A DNA stretch of 64,000 bases. It comes from Pseudorasbora parva (lineage: Eukaryota; Chordata; Actinopteri; Cypriniformes; Gobionidae). The position numbers were made by a program, and so were the translations under genes. Location of the stretch: assembly GCF_024679245.1 (NCBI RefSeq), contig NC_090173.1, forward strand, positions 24,892,660 through 24,956,659. The letters run 5' to 3'. Under the pieces are notes generated by a model. The model made no database searches. It saw only the letters and a program-made list of their open reading frames with translations, and was not told where the DNA came from. Positions 48,656-60,075 of this stretch are shown here, piece by piece. Numbering within the stretch: the stretch's first letter is position 1; each line of letters opens with the position of its first letter.

Positions 48656-49442
48656 GTGGGCCCGGAGCAGGCTCTGGTGAGGGCACAGGAAGTAGAGACA
48701 CTCCTGCGAAAGGGGGCTATAGAAAGGGTTCCTCCTCCCGGCAGGGAGTCTGGGTTTTATAGCTGTTACTTCATCGTGCCAAAGAAGGATGGGGGCTTAC
48801 GCCCGATATTAGATCTGCATATCTTAAATCGCTCAGTGGCCAAGCTCAAGTTCAAGATGCTCACACTCAGACAGATTGTGTCGCAGATCAAATCGGAGGA
48901 TTGGTTTGTCACCATAGACCTCAAAGATGCGTATTTTGTCTCCATCCTTCCACATCACAGGAAGTTCCAGAGGTTTGCCTTCGGGGGAGAGGCATACCAA
49001 TATCGTGTACTTCCTTTCGGTCTAGCTCTGTCACCCCGCACATTCACCAAGTGTGTGGATGCAGCTGGCGCCGTTGCGTCTGCAGGGCATCCGCATACTG
49101 AATTATATCGACGACTGGCTGATTCTAGCGAATACAGAACAGATGGCGGTTCAGCATCGAGATGCTGTTCTCGCACACATGTCGAAATTGGGGTTGAGGC
49201 TGAACGCGAAGAAGAGTGTGCTTTCTCCGGCTCAGAGAACCACTTTTTTAGGCGTGGACTGGGATACGGTAATTATGCGGGCGCAATTATCACCAACACG
49301 CATAGCATCGATCCTGGCAGCAGTCAAAAAGCAGAAGCTAGACCGGGCCGTCACTGTGAAGCAGTTCCAGAAACTGTTAGGTCTCATGGCAGCAGCGTCC
49401 AACGTAATACCTCTTGGCCTACTGTACATGAGGCTACTGTAG
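48656..49442 (+). pseudogene. D3 reverse transcriptase, frameshifted
   Basis: The first frame carries VPKKDGGLRPILDL, SEDWFVTIDLKDAYF and FAFGGEAYQYRVLPFGLALS, the classic DIRS RT fingers and palm. Near 49065 the frame shifts and continues as GIRILNYIDDWLILA (YIDD active site), LGLRLNAKKS and QFQKLLGLMAAASNVIPLG. A TAG at 49440-49442 stops it where a tryptophan is expected. One residue is missing after AYF. In an intact relative the enzyme copies the RNA into DNA in the particle. The neighbouring RNase H follows in the same original frame. Confidence 0.85.
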
Positions 49443-50390
49443 TGGTGGCTCAAAACAAAAAGGTTCTCCCTGAGGGGAAATCCGCTCCGCACGATCAAAG
49501 TCACGCGGCGATGCCTACGTGCTCTGGTCATGTGGAAAAACCCGGGGTTTTTATCTCAGGGTCCCGTGTTGGGGGCTCATATTCGTTGCGTAACGCTAAC
49601 GACAGATGCCTCTCTCACGGGCTGGGGGGCGACCATGAGTGATCACTCATCCTAGGGTCTATGGCAGGAACATCAGCGGCACTGGCACATAAATCGGCTA
49701 GAGATGCTTGCAGTGTTTCTTGCATTGAAACAGTTTCTGCCCGACCTCAGGGGCCACCATGTGTTAGTCAGGACAGACAACACGTTGGTGGTCGCCTATA
49801 TAAATCATCAGGGGGGTCTGAGGTCCCGTCCGTTGGACAAATTGGCACGTCGGATCCTCCTGTGGGCCCAAGGGAAATTGCTGTCAGTCAGAGCAGTATA
49901 TATCCCGAGGGTCCTGAATCAGGAAGTAGACAGCCTGTCGAGGCAGGGGCCGAGGCCCGGGGAATGGAGACTCCACCCAGAGGTGGTGGAGCTCCTATGG
50001 AAGGTATATGGGAAGGCAGAGATGGATCTATTTGCTTCGGAGGAGAATTCTCACTGCCCGCAGTGGTTTTCTCTGTCCCATCCAGCCCCGCTGGGGTTGG
50101 ATGCCATGGTACAGGAGTGGCCGAGGCTACCCCTGTACGCCTTCCCCCCGATTGTCTTGCTTCCAGGAGTTCTGGAGAGGGTACGCCGGGACGGGGCCCA
50201 GGTACTTCTAGTGGCTCCGTACTGGCCGACCAGAATCTGGTTTTCGGACCTGATATCTCTCTTGGAAGGCTCTCCGATGGAGATTCCGACCAGGAGGGAT
50301 CTACTCTCTCAGGCGGGCGGGAGATTCCTGCACCCACGCCCAGAGATGTGGAAACTATGGGCTTGGCCTCTGAGGGGGCCAGGCTCATAG
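49443..50390 (+). pseudogene. D3 RNase H and methyltransferase-like segment
   Basis: Homology continues past the TAG, with TTDASLTGWGA (near 49600) as the first acidic residue of RNase H and another stop just before 49660. From 49704 an open stretch gives MLAVFLALKQFLPDLRGHH, RTDNTLVVAYINHQGG and YIPRVLNQEVDSLSR, typical of RNase H. Next comes GEWRLHPEVVELLWKVYG, MDLFASEENSHCPQWFSL and LYAFPPIVLLPGVLERV with VLLVAPYWP. This resembles the Dam-like methyltransferase segment described for DIRS elements, but the usual N-P-P-Y/W-type motif reads F-P-P, so activity is doubtful. The frame shifts near 50385. Confidence 0.75.
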
Positions 50391-51363
50391 AGGAGGGTCT
50401 CTCGGCCGAGGTCGTTGAGACCATCCTTCACTCCAGAGCTCCGTCCACGAGGAAGCTGTACACTTGGAAATGGAAACTTTTCTCAGCATGGTGCAGAGAA
50501 CGCCAGTGGGACCCAGTTAACTGCCAGGTTGGTACAGTGCTGGAGTTCCTGCAGGCAAGGTTCTCGGCAGGGTTGACCCCCTCCACAATAAAGGTGTACG
50601 TGGCGGCCTGGGATCTTTGGGAAGACACCCTCTTATTACATGTTTCCTCCGTGGTACCTTAAGGTTGAGGCCGGCTATGCACTTGAGGGTCCCAGCATGG
50701 GACTTGGCCATTGTCTTGCGGGGCTTGTCTGAGCCTCCGTTTGAACCCTTAGAGGAGGTTTCGGATAAGTTCCTCACCCTCAAAACTATCTTTCTTTTGG
50801 CCATATCATCTCGCAAAGAATAGGAGATATTCAGTCCCTGTCGGTTGGGCCCTCATGCCTAGAGTTTGCGCCTGGGATGGTAAAGGCTTTTCTGCATCCC
50901 AGACCGGGTTATGTCCCCAAGGTTCCTACGAGCCCACGGGGCCCCATAACTCTCCAAGCCTTCTGTCCTCCTCCTTTCACGACGTCAGACCAGGAAAGAC
51001 TAAATCTGCTGTGCCCTGTTAGGGCGTTAGACACGTATGTCCACAGAGCTGTCTTGTGGAGAAAGACCGATCAATTGTTCGTCTGTTTCGGAGCCCCTAA
51101 GGGGGGGCTCCAGTGTCTAAGCAGAGAATGAGCAAGTGGGTGGTCGAGGCCATTTCACTTGCTTATGAGGCGGCCGGGCAGCCATCTCCACTGGCTGTCC
51201 GGGCGCACTCTACCAGGGGTATGGCTGCTTCTAAAGCACTTTTGTCGGGGGCTTCCCTCCAAGATATCTGTAATGCGGCAGGCTGGTCTTCGCCGCCAAC
51301 TTTCGTCAGATTCTACGAGTTAGATTTGGCATCTACTGTTGTGGCGCAGGTACTCTCGTAATC
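50391..51363 (+). pseudogene. D3 tyrosine recombinase, multiply frameshifted
   Basis: This gene would encode the integrase that inserts the circular DNA. Pieces in order: VVETILHSRAPSTRKLYTWK, GTVLEFLQARFSAG and PSTIKVYVAA (50400-50610); then FLRGTLRLRPA and FLTLKTIFLLAIS (50617-50815); CLEFAPGMVKAFLHPRPGYV, VPKVPTS and TYVHRAVLWRKTDQLF (50850-51110); and VRAHSTRGMAASKALLSG with DICNAAGWSSP and FVRFYELDL (51113-51361). Catalytic set: R near 50820-50826 (RKRIGD, at a frameshift), H-S-T-R at about 51205-51216, Y at 51313-51315. The residues survive but frameshifts near 50610, 50820 and 51115 destroy the frame. Confidence 0.85.
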
Positions 51364-51421
51364 GTGTGCGCTTCGGCTTCACACATACGAGGCACTTGGT
51401 CCCATGGCGATGTGGGTATAA

Positions 51422-51522
51422 GCGTTCTCACAGCGTTTCGACGCAGCTCGAATTCCCCGAAAGGGAACGTCTCGGTTACGTATGTAACCCTAGTTCCCTG
51501 AGGGAACGAGACGCTGCGTCGC
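51422..51522. repeat. D3 internal complementary region (ICR)
   Basis: 51422-51468 is the inverted complement of the left tip (42825-42871) with a few differences; 51469-51522 is the inverted complement of the right tip (51704-51757). They are fused at AAAGGGAAC/GTCTCGG. This is the clearest DIRS diagnostic in the window. Confidence 0.9.
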
Positions 51523-51570
51523 CCTGCCATACTCCCGGCGTGCCCGTGATCACTTACTTCAGGCTTTATC

Positions 51571-51710
51571 AGAAGCTAGTTCCTGTTTGTGTTCGCGGAC
51601 CTTTTATAGTCTCCGGTTGATGACGTCATCACGATCTCCCGATGGATTGGTTCTACACGCGCTTCACGACGCATTAACGCAGAGGCGTTCTCACAGCGTT
51701 TCGACGCAGC
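51571..51710 (-). repeat. D3 right inverted terminal repeat with minus-strand TATA box
   Basis: Inverted copy of 42847-42998. TATAAAAG reads on the minus strand at 51601-51608, pointing into the element. Confidence 0.85.
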
Positions 51711-51929
51711 GTCTCGTTCCCTCAGGAAACTAGGGTTACATACGTAACCGAGACGTTTCCTTCACATCTTAAAATTTTTCAGACATATTAAAATTGATGT
51801 ATAGTAAATTATCAGAAGGGGACGAACACGTATATTATCACTAAACACATGGTCAAATTGTGTTTGCTTTAGACAAGTGAAAACTACACATTTACACATT
51901 AGCAGGACATATACTGTTCAAAATGTTGT

Positions 51930-52073
51930 AGTCAGTAAAATTTTTGTATTTTGGCAAAAGCTGAATTTCATTCAATTTCATCATTACTCCAGTCTTAAGT
52001 GTCACATGATTCTTTAGAAATCATTCTAATGTACTGATTTCAAAAACCTTATCTTATTATCAATATTGAAAAT
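51930..52073. repeat. Left half of an AT-rich interspersed repeat split by D4
   Basis: Contains 'CATCATTACTCCAGTCTTAA', 'GTGTCACATGATTCTTTAGA' and 'CAATATTGAAAAT', a well-known phrase of the cyprinid repeat. It stops at about 52073 and resumes at 56088 as 'AGTTGTGCTGCTTAATATTT'. Confidence 0.7.
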
Positions 52074-52329
52074 GTTTCCGGTTACGACTGTAACCTTAGT
52101 TCCTTGAGAACAGGGAACGAGACACTGCGTCAGCTTGACGCTACGGGGAACGCCTCCAGCGTGACAGGTGTCTGAACTACTATCGAATCACAGCAATCCT
52201 ATTGACCGGCGACAGCCTATGATGTCATCAAGATGCGACCAGGAAGCATATAAGGGCGCCTTGCAAACATGACACCAGCTTCTTCGTCTGAAGGGAATGC
52301 TCGCAGTCAGGCCCAGAGGCATGGCAAAG

Positions 52330-52441
52330 TGACGCAGTGTCTCGTTCCCTGTTCTCAAGGAACTAAGGTTACAGTCGTAACCAGAGACGTTCCCTTTCGA
52401 AAGGGAACTCGCGCTGTGTCAGCTTTACGCTACAGGGAACG
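52330..52441. repeat. D4 internal complementary region (ICR)
   Basis: 52330-52388 complements the outer tip at 52074-52140 (shared AAGGAACTAAGGTTAC and ACTGCGTCA blocks). 52389-52441 complements the opposite outer tip at 56036-56087 (TTCCCTTTCGAAAGGGAACT, GCGCTGTGTCAGC). Confidence 0.85.
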
Positions 52442-52559
52442 ATATACCCACGCCACCATGCCGAGGGGAGTGCATGCCTACTGGCAGTGACAACTGTCAG
52501 GACAAGCAAATTTAAATGAAATGCCTGAACCACTCCCCCTCTGGTCACACTAGGCTGTC

Positions 52560-55099
52560 AGTGACAGCATTCCCTACGGTCATAGCCCAAACTATGTCCT
52601 TGGGGGCACCTTTGTGTACCACATGAAGTCCTACCCTGGCCGCTCAAAGGCCTGGAACCAACACTTTCGACAGAAGGGGTTCCTTTAAGGGAATGTGGCT
52701 AGGGGACCCGAGGGCGCCCCAGCCAGTCACTATTCGGGAAAAACTTCACAGAATGCCACCAGGGAGGCCTGACCTGGCGTCACTATGCGGGATGCTTCCG
52801 TCGACCAACCCTGTCTGTTGAAAAACAGAGCCTCTGGAAACTTGCCTCTGGAGAGGCATCCAGCTGAGGGACTGCAAAACTGGCAGTGTCTGCCTCAGGC
52901 TGGACCTCAGAGATGGGCTATCCTGGAGAACAGCGCTCAGCGTAGTGCTTCCCGACCCTTTGCTAGCGAGGAGAGTCAGCTGCTCGATTCTAGGATCTAC
53001 CGAGCACATACATTACAAGGGTGCTCAGGAGGCCTGAGAAGGCCTACAGGCGGATCTCACAGGGAGGCACCGCGGGGCCTACGACCAACTGATCAGGCCC
53101 AGCTGGCCGTAAGCTCACAGACGACCCTCATAAGAGGGGAGCTCTTAAGCCTGCCTGGTAGGTACCATGCTGTAGGCAACCTATGCAGGTCCCCATCCTG
53201 TAGGGACCGCATAGCAGCCAGTTATGTGATTCTGTCCAAGGAACTCGTTCCCCCAAGGGAGGCCTGAAGGAAGGGAAGCCGCAGGGAAGTGGCTTAATTG
53301 GTCCCCTCAGGGAGGCCCATGAGGCCATTCACCACCAGAAGCCACCCATGCTAGCTGCGCGAGTGTCCAAACAATGGAGCTCGCCCTCAGGGAGGCCTGG
53401 CGACGCCTACTACCTGGCAGCAAGCCCTGCTAGCGGCTAGCTTGTCACCTAGACCGGATCCAGTAATCCCCTCTCAGGGAGGCCCAAAGGGTCCTATCAC
53501 CTGACACTATGTTATACCGGTTAACTGAGCGTCCAACCTCGGGGGCTCACCCACAGGAAGGCCTTGAGAGGCCTGATACCTGCTAGCCGGGCGTGCAAAC
53601 CGTCAGAAGTGACTGCGTAGCTGGCACTGGGGCTGGGGAACGACCTCAGGGAGGCCTGGTGAGGCCTGTTACCTAATAGCAGACAATGTTAGCCGCCCTG
53701 GCTAGCAACCATGCTCACTGTCATAGGAACTGGGAACCGGAGGCTCACCCTCCGGGAGGCCTAGAGAGGCCTACTTCCTGTCACCCAGTGGCCGAGGCCC
53801 TGGACCACCCCCTCAGGGGAAGCCAGATGAGGCCTGCTGTAACCCAGCTGGCCCTCAGCGAGGCCTCCTTGCGGAGACCTGCCATCCAACACCTTAAGTG
53901 GAATAGTTACCACCTGGGGACTCATCCCCAAGGAAGCCATGAGGGGCCTACTTGTCAAGGAGGTTCTGCTGAAGCCGACATCGTTGGGAATATTCCTCCC
54001 AGGCGCACATGGGCCCCGATGTTGCGACTCACTCGCAAGGAGGCCTGCTGAGGCCTCCTGCTCAGAGTACACTGCCAGGACTGCCCAAGCTGGCTGCTCA
54101 CAGCCAGCTGGCAACACATACCCCTCCCGGGGCTGGCTTCATCCCAGAGGCTCACAGGGTCCTCCATGCGATGACGCAGTCCCATCCGGCAGTGCCTACA
54201 GACATAGACCTAAACACATTGCCAATAGTAGTGTACTCAGCAGAAAGTACCTAGACCCTCTAAGCGAGGGGAGTACAACTTACGTCACCTGCATCAGGGC
54301 GGCTGCTCTTCCTTCATGCAGCGACCTGCCGTTCACTCTAGGGCGTCAGCCATGGCAATGCTTCGGCTTCCAGGGGAGCATCCAACCGAACCATCACGAA
54401 GCACGCAGGTCGCGAGTGCAGCTCAACCCGAGCCCTAAAAGGTGGAGCAGAAGACACAGAGCAGAGGGCAAACAATATTCACAAGTATGCTACCCACCGG
54501 CCCAAAACATCCTCCAGGATGGGGCCAGGGGCCGCCAGAAGGTGGCGGCCAAATCAAGGTCTGGAAAGCGGAATTTCAGCAAAACTAGCCCACCCGCGTA
54601 CAAGCGTGGGACGCCAAACCGCGCCCCACGACCACTGGCTAAGTCGCTGCTCATTCTGCTTCACACCAACCTGCATTACTAAAAAACCCAGAATGGAGAG
54701 AACTGGGTGGGCCTTGGCCAGACGACTCTAATGTAAGAGGAGGCTGACTAGGGATGCAAAAAGAAAAAGCCCTGCAATATTCAAGAAGAGGGCCTTGGGC
54801 GATAATTACTTTCCTTCTTTGGAAAGAAATGCCCCCCATCCCGAAAAAGCCTAGACCAACAGATGCGGCGGCCCGGAGATGGCCAGCCTGCATACGAGTA
54901 TTATCCGAGCCTCGGGGAAGCGAAAAAACCTCAATAATACTCCGTCCGAGCCCTGCGAGGCTAGACATAAATATGTAGTTCAAGCGTCAGCCTGAACTCA
55001 CCCTCCCGTCTATGAAATTCCACGCTTCTCACAGCCCAGCCAGCCAGGCGGGATCTAGAGTATCCTCATGCTATCGCTGATATTGCGCATGTCTGTGCA
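52560..55099 (-). repeat. D4 non-coding interior with a degenerate GGCCT repeat array
   Basis: About 11-12 poorly conserved units start with CCTCAGGGAGGCC or a variant and contain (G)AGGCCTACTACCTG-like text, for example near 53065, 53252, 53386, 53470, 53550, 53643, 53749, 53810 and 54035. Unit lengths are roughly 60-110 bp. Adjoining parts match D2, e.g. 'CTCGGGT' then 'AGCTG' with CACCTTTT(T)AGGGC on the minus strand near 54425-54450. The apparent open frames (e.g. 53939-54682) are not conserved in D2. Confidence 0.7.
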
Positions 55100-55880
55100 G
55101 CGCATCAGGGTATTTTCCCTGATTGAGATCCCTCAGCAGGTCTTCCTAGTACACTTGCAACACCGACATGGCGTAAAAGTAGCACCAGGCTGACCCGCTG
55201 CCATCTAAATTAAACATAGTTGAAAAAAGCTCAGATGGCAGGGTTGGAGCTCTCAATGTCCCCACCTACCCGGATCTTTCTAGATTATTTTTAACGACAA
55301 TCCGCGGCGTTTACCACCCGCTGATATCTGTGAGTACACTGAATATGGGTTCTTCCATACCCTCACTATCTCAGTAAGGAGATCAGGAAGGAATGGAAAG
55401 CTCAACTGAGCCGATGGTTTTATGCCCGGGGAGAAATTGATCGTTCCATTTAAACGAGCTATCTCTCCTTTAATGCGCCCGCATGCAGAGCGCTCATAAC
55501 AGCCATCGGCTCAACCTACACGGTCAGGATGGCCAAGACATTTATTTCCCTTCTCACCAGCCATCCTTAAGAGCATTTGTGATTAATCTCGTCAGTCGGT
55601 AGATTGCCGGAGGGAAAAGTCCTCTCGCGGCGATTGGCGACCCCATCCGAGGAACCGTTACGCGGTCAGCCTCGTGTGAGCGGGGACCACATCACTACTC
55701 TTAGATGCAAAAACACTCTTCCCTCAGGAGTGCTAGACGAGAACAGAACGATCTCGGATTGAAAACCCGCTCACATTACACACAATCGAACAAATGACTC
55801 CATAAAAGCTTGATTGTGCATGCTCTTAATCCCAGGCAGAAAACAAATGAATTTGGATTACCTTTGACTTGAAGCATTCA
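55100..55880 (-). pseudogene. D4 Gag-like remnant, minus strand
   Basis: The complement of about 55335-55400 encodes FLPDLLTEIVRVWKNPYSVY, matching FLPDLHKQVVGAWKKPYSAR of D2. The complement of about 55150-55265 gives LRAPTLPSELFSTMFNLDGS and later AMSVLQVY, matching LRAPALPSKPLKTTSRLNGR and TMSVLQAY of D2. Stops and shifts are frequent and no long frame remains. The zinc-binding N-terminus is not clearly seen. Confidence 0.65.
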
Positions 55881-56087
55881 GACAAAACAGTCCCTGAAGA
55901 CGAAGAAGCTGGTGTCATGTTTGCAAGGCGCCCTTATATAGTTCCTGGTCGCACCATGATGACATCATAGGCTATCGCCGGTCAATAGGATTGCTGTGAT
56001 TCGATAGTAATTCAGACACCTGTCACGCTGGAGACGTTCCCCGTAGTGTCAAGCTGACACAGCGCGAGTTCCCTTTCGAAAGGGAAC

Positions 56088-56280
56088 AGTTGTGCTGCTT
56101 AATATTTTTGTGGAAACTGACACAATTACATGACACATAATGGATAGAACAGCATCTATTTGAATTAGAAATCTTTTGAAACATTATAAATGTCTTTATT
56201 GTCACTTTTTATTAATTGGATGTGTCCTTGCTTAAAATGCACATTTCCGTCCACTAGAGGTTGGATATTCAAAACAAAGG
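56088..56280. repeat. Right part of the interspersed repeat split by D4
   Basis: Resumes as 'AGTTGTGCTGCTTAATATTT' and 'TTGTGGAAACTGACAC', continuing the phrase broken at 52073. Confidence 0.65.
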
Positions 56281-56609
56281 CATAGTTTGAGTGCAGAATC
56301 TTGGGACATGTTGTCTTCACCTCACAGAAAAGAATAGGGATAGGCTATCATGTTCATGGATGTGGTTATTAACGTTACTGTAGTATAAAGCAGAGCAGGA
56401 GCTAGTGTTGTGGGAGCTGAGTAAGCTGGTGCCATTTCCGCTTATCCGGTCATGAGTATGAGGTAAACACAACTGTTGAAAATTGTCTAATGACGTTACT
56501 CTGTGCATTCACTCTGCGGCTGCCATGACACTTGTTGCACACTGCAGTAGGAGTAAAGTGTTTCTGCAAAATAAAACCGGAAACCGAGGGTAATGCAGAT
56601 GTTACGCAA
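56281..56609. other. Non-coding stretch, nothing recognised
   Basis: No supported gene or repeat boundary. Confidence 0.35.
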
Positions 56610-57592
56610 TTGACAGGCGACTCCCTCACACATGTCCCAGATATAAGGAACAGCTGGAGGACAAATTTGCAACTTGTTGGGTATTAAAAGAGCCTCTCAG
56701 AGTGGCAGTGTCTCTCAGAAGTCAAGATGGGCAGAGGATCACCAATTCCCCCAATGATGCAGTGAAAAATAGTAGAGCAATATCAGAAAGGAGTTTCTCA
56801 GAGAAAAATTGCAAAGAGTTTGAAGTTATCATCTACTGTGCATAATATCATCTAAAAAATCTGAGAATCTGGAACAATGTTTATCTCTTTATCATGTGGA
56901 TAAATATCGTTAGTAAATTGTAAATAGAAGATTTTCTTAACAGTAACTTCCAAAAGCCCAGGAGAAACCAAGGCAGAACACCGTAACATGAATTACCGCT
57001 CTTTGCCTTTGTTTTGGAATGCTCTGTTAACCCTGTTAGGAGTACTTCCATACCCTCTTCCTCTCTTTCAGGGAAGACCTTGCATTTTCCAACATGACAA
57101 TGCCAGAACACTTGCTGCATTTATTACATGGCTGTGTAGAAGAAGGATCCGGGTACTGAAATGGCCAGCCTGCAGTCCAGATCTTTCACCCATAGAAAAC
57201 ATTTGGCGTATCATAAAGAGGAAGATGTGACAAAGAAGTTGAGCAACGGGAAGCCTGTATTAGACAAGAATGGGACAACATTCCTATTCCTAAACTTGAG
57301 CAACCTGTTCTTCAGTCCCCAGACATTTGCAGACTGTTATAAAAAGAAGAGGGGATGGCATACACACAGTGGTAAACATGGCCTTGTCTGATTTTTTTAG
57401 ATGTGTTGATGCCATGCCATTTAAAATCAACTTGTTCCCTTAACATTTTACATTTTTCCAGTTTAAACATTTGATATGCCATCTATGTTGTATTCTGTAT
57501 AAAATATGGAAATTTGAAACTTCTACATCATTTCATTCAGTTTTTATTCACAATTTGTACAGCGTTCCAACTTTTTGGGAAACAGGTTTGTA
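56610..57592 (+). mobile_element. Tc1-like transposon remnant (third family)
   Basis: The left part (56640-56880) reads 'AAGAGCCTCTCAGAGTGGCA', 'CAAGATGGGCAGAGGATC' and 'TTGCAAAGAGTTTGAAGTTA', the 5' coding text of a widespread fish Tc1-like family. About 190 bp of unrelated sequence (56881-57070) replaces the middle, after which the C-terminal coding part and the right end 'CGTTCCAACTTTTTGGGAAA' with CAGGTTTGTA follow. The left terminal repeat is not recognisable. Confidence 0.75.
57071..57391 (+). pseudogene. Tc1-like transposase C-terminal fragment
   Basis: Encodes CIFQHDNARTLAAFITWLCR, RRIRVLKWPACSPDLSPIEN and IWRIIKRKM, the second D (HDNA) and the D/E of S-P-D-L-S-P-I-E-N of the Tc1/mariner catalytic triad. 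A TGA follows at 57228-57230. Homology then continues in other frames to about 57391 with several stops. The N-terminal two thirds are missing, so it is not active. Confidence 0.8.
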
Positions 57593-57617
57593 TATATTTT
57601 AATAAAGCAACTCTTAT

Positions 57618-57691
<74 letters not shown>

Positions 57692-58529
57692 AATATTGAA
57701 TTTTGCTATTACAATATTATAATGTACAGTATGCATATATACAAATACATTTTTATTTCATTATTTTCAAAAGATTACATTTAAATTATGAGTTTTTTTT
57801 AAAAAAATGTAAGCAATCATTAAATGAGAGCAAAGGGAATGTAACTGTAAAAATAGGGGAAATAAGCACAATTTAATGGCTTTATGGTTTTATAAATGAC
57901 TTTATGATTAAAGTGCCCCTATGAATGTACTAGATTGCCTGCACTTATTTTTATATAACAAACACACATGACCATAACACCTTTGAAACTCACAGTCTCT
58001 CTGTTAACATTTTCATTGCCTCTCGATATTTGTGTGATTTTCACATTACGGATGAGTGAATGGCTACAAGCATCTGTTTCATCTTTACGAGTTTGTGAAG
58101 AATAAGAAACAGGATAGTGGAATGTTTGATTGATATCCAAAGCTGATATTTGCTGAAAGATCTTACTGCTCATTAAGAGTTTGAGACTGAACACAACTTC
58201 CCCTGTTGCTCTGTTTAAATCAGTTCCACTCAACATGCCGTTAAATTATCGTTAAATTCAGCCTGTGCTGGCAATTACTGGCAGAATTATAGAGGTGTTT
58301 TTGTGTTTGTACAAAGACATCTGCCCTAACTCACAAACAATTAAACAAATAAAAAATATCTGTTTCACAGACAAGTCTTAAGTCTAGTCCCAGACTAAAA
58401 GCCACTATGCCAGTGTTATGTTTTGTTCAGTCGAGTACTTACAATATCCCAAATGTTTCCAACTATCTGTAAATCGCAAGAAAATTGCCTTTTTATCCAA
58501 GGAACTACATTTACCTTTTCCGGCATTTC
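57593..58529. other. Non-coding stretch with (CA)n
   Basis: (CA)n lies at 57619-57689. The rest is AT-rich, with no supported gene; the minus-strand frame at 57919-58236 is unremarkable. Confidence 0.45.
57619..57689. repeat. (CA)n microsatellite, about 35 units
   Basis: A pure CA tract immediately after the Tc1-like right end. Confidence 0.97.
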
Positions 58530-58688
58530 ATATTTGGCATAACATTTCAAAATGTCTCACTTTCAACATTTGATATGTTATCTATATTCTTTTGTGAAAA
58601 AATAAGTTTATAAGATTTGCTAATTATTGCATTTGTTTTTTATTCACAATTCGTACAAGGTCCACACTTTTTTGGAATCGGGTTTGTA
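58530..58688. mobile_element. Right-end fragment of the same Tc1-like family
   Basis: 'CAACATTTGATATGTTATCT', 'TTTTTTATTCACAATTCGTA' and 'TTTTTTGGAATCGGGTTTGT' parallel 57465-57592, so this is a second, truncated copy of the 3' end. Confidence 0.7.
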
Positions 58689-59944
<1,256 letters not shown>

Positions 59945-60075
59945 ACTCTGTAACACTTTATTTTACAGTGTCCTTATTACATGTAGTTACTCATAACTAT
60001 GAATTATGCATAATTACATGCAACTAACCCTAAACCTGCAGTTAATACATCTTACTCTGTAGCATGGCATTGAAT
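59945..60075. repeat. Interspersed repeat fragment
   Basis: 'AACACTTTATTTTACAGTGT' followed by 'TTACATGTAGTTACT' and 'AACCCTAAACCTGCAGTTAA', a phrase common in fish genomes and probably derived from a DNA transposon. Ends not defined. Confidence 0.45.

Larger units (their letters stand above)
42825..51757 (+). mobile_element. D3: DIRS-like retrotransposon with gag and pol remains, split by an L2 LINE
   Basis: The left tip GTTCCCTTTCGGGGAAC and the right tip GGTTACATACGTAACCGAGACGTT in two blocks bound the element. It has inverted terminal repeats (42847-42998 and 51571-51710), an ICR at 51422-51522, a gag remnant, RT, RNase H, a methyltransferase-like part and tyrosine recombinase in order. 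The L2 element at about 43990-48100 separates gag from pol. With the L2 removed the element would be about 4.8 kb. The coding parts carry at least five frameshifts and two in-frame stops, so it is inactive, but its domain order shows what an autonomous relative encodes. Confidence 0.9.
52074..56087 (-). mobile_element. D4: gag-only DIRS-like retrotransposon, minus orientation
   Basis: The biological left end is at 56087 (GTTCCCTTTCGAAAGGGAAC) and the right end at about 52074. The flanks are two halves of one interspersed repeat, so the ends are fixed to within a few bases and no target duplication is seen. Order on the minus strand: left repeat with a TATATAAG-type box (complement of CCTTATATAG near 55931), degenerate gag, long GGCCT-repeat interior, ICR (52330-52441), right repeat. 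No pol peptide is detectable. It is related along its interior to D2. Confidence 0.85.

Noticed and set aside
52990..54130. Possible CRISPR-like or satellite array
   Set aside because: Units are too variable in length and sequence, there are no constant repeats with unique spacers, and the setting is a eukaryotic retroelement.
53939..54682. 247-codon plus frame in D4
   Set aside because: It lies on the antisense strand of the non-coding repeat interior and is not preserved in D2.
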